Shown here: piece after piece, positions 52,864-61,929 of the stretch | Position numbering within the stretch: position 1 is the first letter of the stretch | Layout of the letters: each line of letters opens with the position of its first letter | Assembly: GCA_036787955.1 (NCBI GenBank) | Contig: DAIQOI010000003.1 | Span: 1 to 64,000, forward strand | DNA length: 64,000 nt | Reading direction: 5' to 3' | Origin: UBA2336 sp036787955 | GTDB taxonomy: Bacteria > Bacteroidota > Bacteroidia > Cytophagales > Cyclobacteriaceae | Notes under the pieces: model-generated | Seen by the model: only the letters and a program-made list of their open reading frames with translations | Database searches by the model: none | What the model was told of the DNA's origin: nothing | Position numbers and translations under genes: made by a program

Positions 52864-54054
52864 ATGAAGTTTTTGCGCAACATCTTTGATAAAGCCAAAC
52901 CGCACTTCGAACGCGGAGGAAAGTACCACAAATACTTTTACCTTTTTGAAGCGCTTGATACGTTTCATTTTTCGCCCAACACAGTTACACCTGCCAAAGG
53001 CGCTCAGATAAGGGATGCGGTTGACCTGAAACGATTAATGATGACAGTTGTCATTGCCATGATTCCTTGTCTGGTATTTGGAATATGGAATGTTGGCCAT
53101 CAGCATTTTCTGGCCACAGGGGTTTCGGCAACCGAAGGAGAAAAGATATGGGTAGGGCTGGTTCAGGTAATTCCGATTGTTCTGGTTAGTTATGTATCAG
53201 GTGGTTTGGTAGAAGTAATCTTTGCCATTGTCCGCAAACACCCTATTAACGAAGGGTTTCTGGTAACCGGTATGCTGATTCCGCTTGTCATGCCCCCCGA
53301 TATTCCGCTCTGGCAGGTGGCTGTAGCCACAGTCTTTGCAGTGGTCTTTGCCAAAGAGGCCTTTGGCGGAACGGGTATGAATGTTGTAAACGTGGCACTC
53401 ACGGCCAGGGCGTTTCTCTACTTTGCATACCCCACCGATATATCGGGTGAGGTGTGGACTTACCTGGGCGATGCCAAAACAGTAGCGGGTTATTCCGGGG
53501 CCACACCACTTGCCGTGGCTGCAGCTTCCACAACAAGCGTGGTAAATGATTTAAATGCTTTTGGTGCCGGCTGGGCAGATAATATGTACAGCTTGGAGAA
53601 TCTTTTTCTGGGAGTTATTCCCGGCTGCGTTGGTGAAACCAGCACCCTCATGTGTTTAATCGGTGCGGCCATCCTGATCATTACCGGTGTGGGAAGCTGG
53701 AAAATTATTGTAAGCGTATTTGCAGGGGCCTACGGCATGGGATTGTTCCTAAACCTGCTGGGCACCAATACGTTTATGCAGATGCCGGCGCACTACCACC
53801 TGGTGATGGGCGGGCTCGCCTTTGGTGCCGTATTTATGGCTACCGACCCTGTAACCGCTGCTCAAACCGAACTGGGAAAGTGGATTTATGGTTTACTGAT
53901 CGGTATTATGACGGTACTGATCCGGGTATTCAACCCTGCTTATCCGGAGGGCATTATGCTGGCCATCCTGCTGATGAACGTAATGGCTCCGCTGATAGAT
54001 TACGGTGTAGTAAGTGCTAACAAAAAAAGAAGATTAAAACGTGCGACAGTCTAA
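52864..54054 (+). CDS. nqrB: Na(+)-translocating NADH:quinone reductase subunit B
   Basis: 396 residues with about 10 membrane segments. It carries a covalently bound FMN on the Thr of the SGAT motif, here GYSGATPLAV with Thr214, and contributes to the Na+ channel together with D and E. Also typical are DAVDLKRLMMTVVIAMIPC and GGTGMNVVNVALTARAF. Overlaps nqrC by 14 bases. Confidence 0.96.
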   Translation: MKFLRNIFDKAKPHFERGGKYHKYFYLFEALDTFHFSPNTVTPAKGAQIRDAVDLKRLMMTVVIAMIPCLVFGIWNVGHQHFLATGVSATEGEKIWVGLVQVIPIVLVSYVSGGLVEVIFAIVRKHPINEGFLVTGMLIPLVMPPDIPLWQVAVATVFAVVFAKEAFGGTGMNVVNVALTARAFLYFAYPTDISGEVWTYLGDAKTVAGYSGATPLAVAAASTTSVVNDLNAFGAGWADNMYSLENLFLGVIPGCVGETSTLMCLIGAAILIITGVGSWKIIVSVFAGAYGMGLFLNLLGTNTFMQMPAHYHLVMGGLAFGAVFMATDPVTAAQTELGKWIYGLLIGIMTVLIRVFNPAYPEGIMLAILLMNVMAPLIDYGVVSANKKRRLKRATV

Positions 54055-54763
54055 CTTATACATCTTGCTTTACGCAGCCGGTATAACCGTAGTATGCGGT
54101 GGCCTGCTTGCGCTTGCTTCCGAAGGCCTGAAGGAAAAACAACAGGCCAACATTGAATTGGAGCGAAAGGCCAACATCCTTTCCACAGTCATGGCTTTGG
54201 GTGAGGACGTCAACATCTCCGAGATTTACAGCAAGCGGGTAAAAGCCTATGTGGTTGATTTTAACGGCAATGTAGTGGAAGGGGTAGACGCTGCTTCGGT
54301 TAACGTGGAGGCTGAATACAAAAAACAGCCAAAAGACAGACTTTTGCCGGTGTATGAATTTCGCAGCGAAAGCAACCCGGATCAACTGGAGTATGTTGTG
54401 TTGCCTGTGCATGGTTTTGGCTTGTGGGATAAAATATGGGGGTACATAGCCCTGCAATCAGACTTTAATACCGTTCAGGGGGTTATTTTTCAGCACAAAG
54501 GCGAAACCCCCGGCCTGGGAGCCCGTATCGCTTCAGACGATATTCAAAGCCGTTATAAAGGCAAGAAAGTTTTTGAAGGCGATGATCTGGTATCGGTGGT
54601 GATGATGAAAGGCGAAGGTTTTGACTACTCCGATGACCCGCACAAGGTTGATGGTATGTCGGGTGCAACCTTGACGGGCAATGGTGTAAACAACATGCTC
54701 AAAGATTACCTGAGCTGTTATGAGAATTATTTCAAAAAACTGAAACAAAAGACAGGCGTATGA
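54041..54763 (+). CDS. nqrC: Na(+)-translocating NADH:quinone reductase subunit C
   Basis: 240 residues: one N-terminal membrane helix (about 5-27) and a periplasmic FMN-binding domain. The flavin-carrying motif is DGMSGATLTG with Thr210. GFGLWDKIWGYIALQ and HKGETPGLGARI are family blocks. Overlaps nqrB by 14 bases and nqrD by four. Confidence 0.96.
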   Translation: MRQSNLYILLYAAGITVVCGGLLALASEGLKEKQQANIELERKANILSTVMALGEDVNISEIYSKRVKAYVVDFNGNVVEGVDAASVNVEAEYKKQPKDRLLPVYEFRSESNPDQLEYVVLPVHGFGLWDKIWGYIALQSDFNTVQGVIFQHKGETPGLGARIASDDIQSRYKGKKVFEGDDLVSVVMMKGEGFDYSDDPHKVDGMSGATLTGNGVNNMLKDYLSCYENYFKKLKQKTGV

Positions 54764-55422
54764 GTACCGCAACCGCAGAAGCTGTAGTGGAGAAAAAGAG
54801 AGAGCCGCTGTTCTCCAAAAAGAACCGGAAACTGATAACCCATCCGCTGGATATCAACAATCCCATTACCGTTCAGGTACTGGGTATATGCAGCGCACTG
54901 GCTGTTACCACGCAGCTAAAGCCGGCATTTATCATGGCATTAAGCCTGATGGTAGTAACCGCCAGCTCGAACGCGGTTATTTCGTTGTTGCGCAATACCA
55001 TCCCGTCACGCATCCGCATCATTGTACAACTGGCCATTGTGGCTACGTGGGTAATTCTGGTTGATCAGGTTTTGAAAGCCTATGTTTATGACGTTTCCAA
55101 GCAACTCAGTGTGTTTGTAGGACTAATCATTACCAATTGCATTGTTATGGGCCGCCTCGAAGCTTTTGCCATGGGCAACCCTGTAGGCCCCTCTTTGCTG
55201 GATGGTATAGGTAACGGAATGGGTTACGGAATTATTCTCATTATTATTGCTTTCTTCCGCGAATTACTGGGCTCGGGCGCATTGTTTGGCTTTAAGGTAT
55301 TTGAATCCATCGGCCTGCATTATACCGGAAACGGTTTGATGTTGCTGCCTGCAGGAGCTTGTATCATTGTGGGTGTCATCATCTGGGTACAACGTTACCT
55401 GAATGGGTATCGTGAGGCATAA
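54760..55422 (+). CDS. nqrD: Na(+)-translocating NADH:quinone reductase subunit D
   Basis: 220 residues, six membrane segments. With NqrE it forms the inverted pseudo-symmetric pair that holds an intramembrane 2Fe-2S centre; the ligand cysteines appear in LGICSALAVT and ITNCIVMGRLEAFAM. A longer hydrophilic N-terminus (about 30 residues) than in Vibrio. Next gene, nqrE, begins 17 bases later. Confidence 0.96.
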   Translation: MSTATAEAVVEKKREPLFSKKNRKLITHPLDINNPITVQVLGICSALAVTTQLKPAFIMALSLMVVTASSNAVISLLRNTIPSRIRIIVQLAIVATWVILVDQVLKAYVYDVSKQLSVFVGLIITNCIVMGRLEAFAMGNPVGPSLLDGIGNGMGYGIILIIIAFFRELLGSGALFGFKVFESIGLHYTGNGLMLLPAGACIIVGVIIWVQRYLNGYREA

Positions 55423-55439
55423 TTAAAAAAAACTGAATT

Positions 55440-56054
55440 ATGGAAAACCTAATCAGCATAGGAGTAAGGTCAATTTTTGTTGACAACATGATATTTGCCT
55501 ACTTCCTGGGCATGTGTTCGTACCTGGCTGTTTCAAAGAAAGTGAAAACCGCGTTTGGCCTTGGCCTGGCCGTGGTTTTTGTATTGGGTGTAACCATTCC
55601 TATTAATTGGTTAATTCAAACCTATGTACTGAATGCAGGGGCACTCACCTGGATTGGTGCTGAATTTGCCTCGATCGATTTAAGTTTCCTGCAGTTCATT
55701 GTATTTATTGCCGTTATTGCCTCTATGGTGCAGCTTACTGAAATGGTGGTTGAAAAGGTTTCACCTGCGCTTTACAGCTCGTTGGGCATTTTCCTGCCGC
55801 TTATAGCAGTAAACTGTTCTATTCTCGGGGGTTCATTGTTCATGGTAGGGCGCTCCTATACACTGGCCGAAGCTACTGTATTTGGTCTGGGCAGTGGTAT
55901 CGGCTGGTTGCTGGCGATTGTAGCGCTTGCCGGTGTTCGCGAAAAGATGAAATACTCCAATGTGCCTGGTCCGCTGAAAGGCCTTGGTATAACATTCATT
56001 CTCGTGGGGCTGATGTCGCTGGGATTCCTCAGCTTCCTGGGATTTTCAATTTAA
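55440..56054 (+). CDS. nqrE: Na(+)-translocating NADH:quinone reductase subunit E
   Basis: 204 residues, six membrane segments, partner of NqrD around the membrane iron-sulfur centre (Cys in FLGMCSYLAVSKK and AVNCSILGGSLFM). Normal length. It is the last gene of the operon here; nqrF, usually next, is absent and a terminator follows. Confidence 0.96.
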   Translation: MENLISIGVRSIFVDNMIFAYFLGMCSYLAVSKKVKTAFGLGLAVVFVLGVTIPINWLIQTYVLNAGALTWIGAEFASIDLSFLQFIVFIAVIASMVQLTEMVVEKVSPALYSSLGIFLPLIAVNCSILGGSLFMVGRSYTLAEATVFGLGSGIGWLLAIVALAGVREKMKYSNVPGPLKGLGITFILVGLMSLGFLSFLGFSI

Positions 56055-56080
56055 ACCATACGGATTTGAAGTAAACCTGA

Positions 56081-56105
56081 AACCTTCCGGCAGGAAGGTT
56101 TTTTT
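56081..56105 (+). terminator. rho-independent terminator of the nqr operon
   Basis: Stem AACCTTCC (56081-56088) with GGAAGGTT (56093-56100), loop GGCA, then a run of T. It closes the operon right after nqrE. Confidence 0.92.
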
Positions 56106-56124
56106 ATATCTAAACCCTCCAACT

Positions 56125-56679
56125 ATGAAACAACTTGTTTCTCTGTTTGCCCGCTACTTCTTTAACGGCACCCTGTTTATTGTGCCGCTGGTAGCCACCG
56201 TCTATTTTATCGTTGAGGCCTTTAACTGGCTGGATTCACGGCTTGAACTTCCGTATCCGGGTGTTGGCTTTGTGCTTATAATAACCGGTATTACGTTGTT
56301 TGGATATTTCACAACCAACTTTGCTTTCAAAACAATATCCGACTGGTTTGAGCAGATAATCGGCCGCATCCCGCTGGTCAAGCTGGTGTATTCGTCTATC
56401 AAGGATCTGATGGCTGCCTTTGTGGGCGAGAAGAAAAAATTCGACAGGCCCGTGCTGGTTGTGCTGAACCGTGAAAATAGCCTGCACCGCATCGGGTTTA
56501 TTACACAGGATGATCTGTCCAAACTTGGTATGGCCGATATGGTGGTGGTTTACTTCCCCCAGTCGTATGCGGTGGCGGGCGATCATTTTGTGGTGCCCCG
56601 CGATCGGGTTAAACCTCTTCCTGTAAGCGGTGCATTGGCTATGAAGTTTATAGTTTCGGGGGGAGTGAGCGGACTGTAG
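56125..56679 (+). CDS. DUF502 family membrane protein
   Basis: 184 residues with two membrane segments (about 12-34 and 47-70), then a cytoplasmic domain. RIPLVKLVYSSIKDLMAAF and HRIGFITQDDLSKLG are typical of DUF502, widespread in bacteria and plants (COV-like) with no settled function. It begins 20 bases after the nqr terminator and converges on murA. Confidence 0.88.
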   Translation: MKQLVSLFARYFFNGTLFIVPLVATVYFIVEAFNWLDSRLELPYPGVGFVLIITGITLFGYFTTNFAFKTISDWFEQIIGRIPLVKLVYSSIKDLMAAFVGEKKKFDRPVLVVLNRENSLHRIGFITQDDLSKLGMADMVVVYFPQSYAVAGDHFVVPRDRVKPLPVSGALAMKFIVSGGVSGL

Positions 56680-56694
56680 CACGCCTGAGCGTGC

Positions 56695-58005
56695 CTAAGA
56701 GCCGACACGCTCAATCGATGCACCCAGTTTATTCAGCCGCTCATCAATCCGCTCATAACCGCGGTCAATCTGGTCAATGTTGGAAATTTCACTGACGCCA
56801 TCGGCTGAAAGGGCGGCAATCAGCAGCGCTACTCCTGCACGTATATCGGGCGAGGCCATTTTAATGCCGCGCAGGGGCTGCTTGCGGTTCAAACCGATTA
56901 CCGTTGCGCGGTGCGGGTCGCACAAAATAATCTGAGCGCCCATTTCTATGAGCTTGTCTACAAAAAACAGCCGGCTTTCAAACATCTTCTGGTGAATGAG
57001 TACAGTTCCCTGCGCCTGTGTTGCAGTAACCAGCACCACACTTAACAGGTCGGGTGTAAAGCCAGGCCATGGTGCATCGGCAATGGTAAGGATGGACCCA
57101 TCAATAAAATTTTCAATCACATAATTTTCCTGCGGCAGTACACGGATATCATCGCCTTTGATTTCCAGTTCAATACCGAGCCTGCGGAAAACATCCGGTA
57201 TGGGACCAAGCATATCCACCCGGCAGCTTTTAATAGTGATGTCCGAGCGCGTCATGGCGGCCAGCCCAATGAAACTGCCTACTTCAATCATGTCGGGCAG
57301 GAGGGTATGCTCGGTGCCTCTGAGCTTTTCTACCCCTTCAATGGTGAGCAGATTGGACCCGATTCCGCTGATGCGCGCACCCATGCGGTTCAGCATGCGG
57401 CACAACTGCTGGATGTAGGGTTCGCAGGCTGCGTTGTAAATGGTGGTGGTGCCTTTGGCCAGCACTGCAGCCATAATGAGGTTGGCCGTTCCGGTTACTG
57501 AGGCCTCGTCTAACAACATGTAAGTGCCATTAAGTTGCGAGGCATCAATGGTGAAGAATTGGCTGGCTGCATCAAAATGAAACCTTGCACCCAGCTTTTC
57601 AAATCCAAGGAAGTGCGTATCCAGCCGCCTGCGCCCGATTTTATCACCGCCCGGTTTGGGCAGGCGGGCTTTGCCGAAACGGGCCAGTACGGGTCCTAAC
57701 AACATGACCGAACCGCGCAGGGCAGATGCTTTGCTTCGGTAGGCATCGGTTTCCAGGTAACCCAGATTTACTGAACGGGCAGTAATGGTCCAGGAATGAT
57801 GGCCGGTTTTTTCAACGCTGCAACCCAAAAACTGCACGATTTCCAGTAGCTTGTTTACATCGCGGATATCGGGCACGTTGTGCAGCGTAACCGGCTCATC
57901 GGTGAGCAAGGCAGCACAGATTACCTGCAGGGCTTCGTTTTTGGCCCCTTGTGGTTCAATGGTGCCATGCAGGCTGCTACCGCCACGGATGCGGAAAGTG
58001 CCCAT
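56695..58005 (-). CDS. murA: UDP-N-acetylglucosamine 1-carboxyvinyltransferase MurA (Asp variant)
   Basis: 436 residues. MurA transfers enolpyruvate from PEP to UDP-GlcNAc, first committed step of peptidoglycan synthesis, and is the fosfomycin target. The fold-diagnostic start is RGGSSLHGTIEPQGAKNEAL. The catalytic loop, Cys115 in E. coli (PGGCAIG), reads PGGDKIGRRRLD here, with Asp121 in that place. Asp in this position retains activity in known enzymes and prevents alkylation by fosfomycin. Otherwise intact. Likely co-transcribed with the DUF4290 gene two bases upstream. Confidence 0.96.
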   Translation of the reverse strand: MGTFRIRGGSSLHGTIEPQGAKNEALQVICAALLTDEPVTLHNVPDIRDVNKLLEIVQFLGCSVEKTGHHSWTITARSVNLGYLETDAYRSKASALRGSVMLLGPVLARFGKARLPKPGGDKIGRRRLDTHFLGFEKLGARFHFDAASQFFTIDASQLNGTYMLLDEASVTGTANLIMAAVLAKGTTTIYNAACEPYIQQLCRMLNRMGARISGIGSNLLTIEGVEKLRGTEHTLLPDMIEVGSFIGLAAMTRSDITIKSCRVDMLGPIPDVFRRLGIELEIKGDDIRVLPQENYVIENFIDGSILTIADAPWPGFTPDLLSVVLVTATQAQGTVLIHQKMFESRLFFVDKLIEMGAQIILCDPHRATVIGLNRKQPLRGIKMASPDIRAGVALLIAALSADGVSEISNIDQIDRGYERIDERLNKLGASIERVGS

Positions 58006-58007
58006 AA

Positions 58008-58673
58008 TTATCCGTTATCTCTGCGCTTGCGGAACATTTTTTTGTGGCGGTGGCGATGCCCCCCGTTGCGGTGGCCGTTTTCAGCAACTGGTTTGAGTTT
58101 CTTGCGGTCGCGGTATAATTTTTCAAAGAGGTTGTCTTCGCGTACTTTGTCAATATCCAGACTCAGCTTACCACCCGACATGGCTTTGATGTCGTTCAGT
58201 ATCACAGAATCATCGAGTGTTTCCTTATTCCAGTTGCTGTAGAAGGTTTTCATCAATTTGCCCAGATAAATGATGGCATCCTCGCGATCCTGGGGATCTT
58301 CTTTTTTCATGGCCTCCTGCACCAGGCGTTCAATATTTTTGCCATAATGCTTGTACCTGATGTCGGTTTGCGGGTACTCCATCTTTTGCGGTTTTTTAAA
58401 CAGCACATCGCGCTGTGGTACGGGATAAGGATTGTTGAGTTCCAGATTAAAATCGGCCATGATGTACAGATCATCCCACAGGCGTTGGTCGTTTTCAGGC
58501 TGGTCTTTCAGGCTTGGGGTTAATTGTTTTATCAGCTCAATGAGTGTGCGGGCCAGTTCTGTGCGCTTTTCCTTGTCTGGTATGGTGCGGAGATACTCCA
58601 CTAACTTTTGAACATTGCGTCCGTATTCTTTCAGGATAATTTGCGGACGCTGGGTATTGTATTCGCCAATCAT
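58008..58673 (-). CDS. DUF4290 domain protein
   Basis: 221 residues. The N-terminal 180 residues are the DUF4290 domain (EYGRNVQKLVEYLRTIPDKE, LWDDLYIMADFNLEL), a Bacteroidota family of unknown role, followed by a His/Arg-rich tail (NGHRNGGHRHRHKKMFRKRR) that may bind nucleic acid or metal. Two bases before murA; the pairing is often seen in this phylum and may reflect a role in envelope growth. Confidence 0.85.
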   Translation of the reverse strand: MIGEYNTQRPQIILKEYGRNVQKLVEYLRTIPDKEKRTELARTLIELIKQLTPSLKDQPENDQRLWDDLYIMADFNLELNNPYPVPQRDVLFKKPQKMEYPQTDIRYKHYGKNIERLVQEAMKKEDPQDREDAIIYLGKLMKTFYSNWNKETLDDSVILNDIKAMSGGKLSLDIDKVREDNLFEKLYRDRKKLKPVAENGHRNGGHRHRHKKMFRKRRDNG

Positions 58674-58722
58674 GTAAAGGGATTATTCTGTTAACCAACT
58701 GCCTGGCAATGCGCCAGGGCGT

Positions 58723-60975
58723 TTATTCGTGAATTTTCAGTTTGGCAAAGCTAAGTAATAAGGTTTTCTCACCAAAATCGTCAAACCTGATTTTGGCCTT
58801 TCTATCGGGTAAATCGGCATCTACGTGCACAACGGTTCCAAAGCCGAAGCGCGGATGCTCAACGCGCATACCGGGCTGAAGGTTGCGCGTGTCGCTGGGT
58901 GTGAAATTGGCCGGTGGCGTGTAGTTCGATGCCCGTGGCGGGGTGCTGGATTTTTGCTGGCGATGGATGCCGTTTATCAGGGTTTTTGCATAGCCGGTTG
59001 CAGGGGGTGGTGCTGACTGAATACCTTTAAGGCGGGTGCTGGTGCGCAGGTAAGCTGCGTCTATTTCATTCAGAAAACGGCTGGGTGAGCAGTCCTGCAG
59101 ACGTCCATAGTTGTAGCGCATCAGCGCATACGACAGGAACAATCGCTGACGTGCCCGCGTAATAGCTACGTAAAACAACCTGCGTTCTTCTTCCAGGTCG
59201 GCCCGGCTGCTCAACATCATTTGCGAAGGAAACAGGTTCTCTTCCAGCCCTGCCACATAAACGTATTTAAATTCAAGGCCCTTGGCCATGTGTATGGTCA
59301 TCAGTGCCACTTTATCGGAGGTGTCTTTATCTTCATCCTGGCCGGTAAGCAGGCTCACCTCCTGCAAAAATGCGGTTAATGTTTTGTCTTCGCGTTCAGC
59401 ATCATCAACAAAATCCCTGATGGCATTGAACAGTTCCTGTGCATTTTCATAGCGGCTTATTCCTTCATCGGTTTTATCGGCATGGAGCTCGCGCAGCAAG
59501 CCGGATGCCCCGGCTATTTCCAGTGCGGCCTCGTAGGCATTTTTTCTTTGCACCTCAAGTTCGCATCGTTTTATCAGGTTAACGAAGTTTTCAACCGGTG
59601 TGGCAGCGCGGCTGCCCAGAAACGTGGATGCATTCTGCAGTACTTCCCATATGGATATGCCGTGTTCATAGGCTGCCACAACGATTTTGTCTATTGTTGC
59701 ATCGCCTATACCGCGTTTAGGCAGGTTTACAATACGCCGGAAAGCCGCTTCATCATCGTGGTTCAGGGTAAAACGCAGGTAGGCGAGGATATCTTTGATT
59801 TCTTTGCGCTGATAGAATGACAGGCCCCCTACAATTTTGTAGGGAATATTCGATTTGCGAAGGGCATCTTCGAAAGCACGCGACTGGGTATTTTTGCGGT
59901 ACAACACGGCAAAGTCGCTATAGCGCAACTGATGCTGCATCTTTTCTTCAAATATGGAAGTGGCAATCAGTCGGGCTTCTTCGTTTTCATTAAGGGCCTT
60001 AATTACCTCAATAAACGAACCCGGCTCGTTGTGGGTCCAGATTTTTTTGGGTATCTGAGCTTTGTTGTGTCGTATCACTGAGTTTGCAGCCTCAACAATA
60101 ACCTGAGTGGATCGGTAATTCTGTTCGAGTTTGAATACTTTCAGGTCGGGATAGTCGCGTTCAAAGTTCAGTATGTTGGCAATGGTGGCTCCCCGGAAAG
60201 CATAAATGCTTTGGGCATCATCGCCTACCACGCAGATGTTCTGATGGACATTGGACAGCTTCCGTATGATGTAGTATTGACAAAGGTTGGTATCTTGAAA
60301 TTCATCTACCAGAATGTAGTGTATGCGGTACTGATATTTGTGCAGTACTTCCAGGTGCTCTGAAAACAGCCGATGGGTGTTGAGCAGCAGGTCGTCAAAG
60401 TCCATGGCTCCCGACTTGTAGCACCGCAGGGCATAAGCTTTGTAAATTTGGCCTATCGCCGGGCGTTGCTGTGCATTATCGTTTTCCTGCAGCTCCGGGC
60501 TGGCCAGGTATTGTTCCCAGGTAATAAGCTGGTTTTTGGCCGCTGAAATGCGGCTGTACAGCATATTTGGTTTGTAAGTATTTTCGTCCAGGTTCAGCTC
60601 TTTAACGATGGTCTTCAGCAGGGCTTTGGTGTCATCGGAGTCGTAGATAGTAAAGTTGTTCGGATAGCCGATGTGGTGGGCTTCGGCCCGCAATATACGG
60701 GCGAACACCGAATGAAAGGTACCCATCCACAGGTTACGGGCATCGGTTCCGGCAATGGGCTCGATGCGATCGCGCATTTCGCGCGCGGCTTTGTTGGTGA
60801 AGGTAAGGGCCATGATGTTAAAAGGGTCCACACCATGGGCTTTGATGAGGTGAGCAATGCGATAGGTGAGGACGCGTGTTTTGCCCGATCCGGCACCGGC
60901 TATAATCATGGCAGGCCCTTCGGTATGGAGCACGGCCTCGCGCTGGGCGTCATTCAGTTCTTTCAGGTAGTCCAT
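58723..60975 (-). CDS. ATP-dependent DNA helicase PcrA/UvrD
   Basis: 750 residues from the ATG at 60975. Superfamily 1A helicase acting in nucleotide excision and mismatch repair and in clearing RecA or stalled polymerase. Walker A AGAGSGKTRVL (26-36), motif II VDEFQDTN, QNYRSTQVI motif IV, and TIHMAKGLEFKYVYVAG near the C-terminus. The last 50 residues form the Tudor-like RNAP-binding domain (VEHPRFGFGTVVHVD), as in PcrA. Symbol pcrA or uvrD would both fit. Confidence 0.95.
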   Translation of the reverse strand: MDYLKELNDAQREAVLHTEGPAMIIAGAGSGKTRVLTYRIAHLIKAHGVDPFNIMALTFTNKAAREMRDRIEPIAGTDARNLWMGTFHSVFARILRAEAHHIGYPNNFTIYDSDDTKALLKTIVKELNLDENTYKPNMLYSRISAAKNQLITWEQYLASPELQENDNAQQRPAIGQIYKAYALRCYKSGAMDFDDLLLNTHRLFSEHLEVLHKYQYRIHYILVDEFQDTNLCQYYIIRKLSNVHQNICVVGDDAQSIYAFRGATIANILNFERDYPDLKVFKLEQNYRSTQVIVEAANSVIRHNKAQIPKKIWTHNEPGSFIEVIKALNENEEARLIATSIFEEKMQHQLRYSDFAVLYRKNTQSRAFEDALRKSNIPYKIVGGLSFYQRKEIKDILAYLRFTLNHDDEAAFRRIVNLPKRGIGDATIDKIVVAAYEHGISIWEVLQNASTFLGSRAATPVENFVNLIKRCELEVQRKNAYEAALEIAGASGLLRELHADKTDEGISRYENAQELFNAIRDFVDDAEREDKTLTAFLQEVSLLTGQDEDKDTSDKVALMTIHMAKGLEFKYVYVAGLEENLFPSQMMLSSRADLEEERRLFYVAITRARQRLFLSYALMRYNYGRLQDCSPSRFLNEIDAAYLRTSTRLKGIQSAPPPATGYAKTLINGIHRQQKSSTPPRASNYTPPANFTPSDTRNLQPGMRVEHPRFGFGTVVHVDADLPDRKAKIRFDDFGEKTLLLSFAKLKIHE

Positions 60976-61043
60976 AACCACCATGCAAGTTAAGTTGCCA
61001 AAGGGAAAGTTTAGTCTCCCGGTTTTAAAATTATCCGTGTGTA

Positions 61044-61074
61044 TTGATTCATCGGTGCTGCAACTGTACTTTTG
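61044..61074 (+). promoter_or_regulatory. promoter of the TcmP-like / DUF3109 operon
   Basis: TTG (61044-61046), 20 bases, TACTTTTG (61067-61074): a perfect -7 with a good -33. Transcription would start near 61081, about nine bases before the TTG start codon. Confidence 0.65.
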
Positions 61075-61089
61075 TCAAACATTTGACCC

Positions 61090-61929
61090 TTGGCGCTTCA
61101 ATCTTTTCCTGATGATGATTTGGTTTGTACCGCTGCTGAGCCGTGGTTTTTAGCTAAAACAGGCATCCTTCGCCAATCGGCTGAGTTGTTTATTTCCCGC
61201 CTGGCCGCGCACACAGACGAATTCATGCTGATTGATTTATTTGCCGGGAACGGCCTTTATACCGTTGGCAGCAGGAAAGAAAGGTGGCCCGGTCTGGCAC
61301 TGGATTTGATGAATAGCGATCTTCCGTTTAACCGCTGGATTTTGTGCGAACGCGATAAAAACAATGCCAATGCCCTGCGCATACGCACGCGCAGATTTTT
61401 CAAGAACAAACAGGTTCTTGTTTTTGAAGATCCAATAACCGCCCTTACTGAAAAGTTAAGTTACTATATTCCGCGCAGCAGCCGGCATCACCGCGTTTCC
61501 GCGCTGTGCCTGGCCGATTCGTTCTCCTTTGAATTTCCGTTTGAATTTGTTCGGCTCACCCGTCCGCTCAGGCTAAGTTTTATGATTCCTTTTACGTTTT
61601 GTCTCAACGACCAGCATAACTACCGGTTTTATCTGGACGAGCAGCGCGAAAAACTGCAACGTTTTTTAGGGCGTTCCATTGAGGGTACCCCCCTCGCTGC
61701 TGCAACCAATAACCGCAGTTTTTATAAACACCTGGTGCGTCTTTATCATCAGGAAATGCTCCTTCAGGGTCTGGGTGGCTCACTTTCGGTTCATCCGCTG
61801 GATTCTGGTTTAATGGAGTTGCCGGCTTATTATATCGGCTTATTTACCTCAAATCCTGTGGTTCGCAATGTGCAGCGGGAGGTACAGCAGCAAATGTTTA
61901 CCCAATTCACTTTATTTAATCCGTCATGA
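61090..61929 (+). CDS. TcmP-like (three-Cys-motif partner) protein
   Basis: 279 residues. An in-frame TGA at 61084 and the lack of any ATG before residue 45 make the TTG at 61090 the likely start. MLIDLFAGNGLYTVGSRKE matches the DxFAGxGxY motif of TcmP proteins, a divergent methyltransferase-like family of unknown role; WILCERDKNNANALR follows as the second acidic strand. No NPPY catalytic motif is seen. The usual three-Cys partner gene is not adjacent; DUF3109 follows instead, overlapped by four bases, and is Cys-rich. Confidence 0.55.
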   Translation: MALQSFPDDDLVCTAAEPWFLAKTGILRQSAELFISRLAAHTDEFMLIDLFAGNGLYTVGSRKERWPGLALDLMNSDLPFNRWILCERDKNNANALRIRTRRFFKNKQVLVFEDPITALTEKLSYYIPRSSRHHRVSALCLADSFSFEFPFEFVRLTRPLRLSFMIPFTFCLNDQHNYRFYLDEQREKLQRFLGRSIEGTPLAAATNNRSFYKHLVRLYHQEMLLQGLGGSLSVHPLDSGLMELPAYYIGLFTSNPVVRNVQREVQQQMFTQFTLFNPS

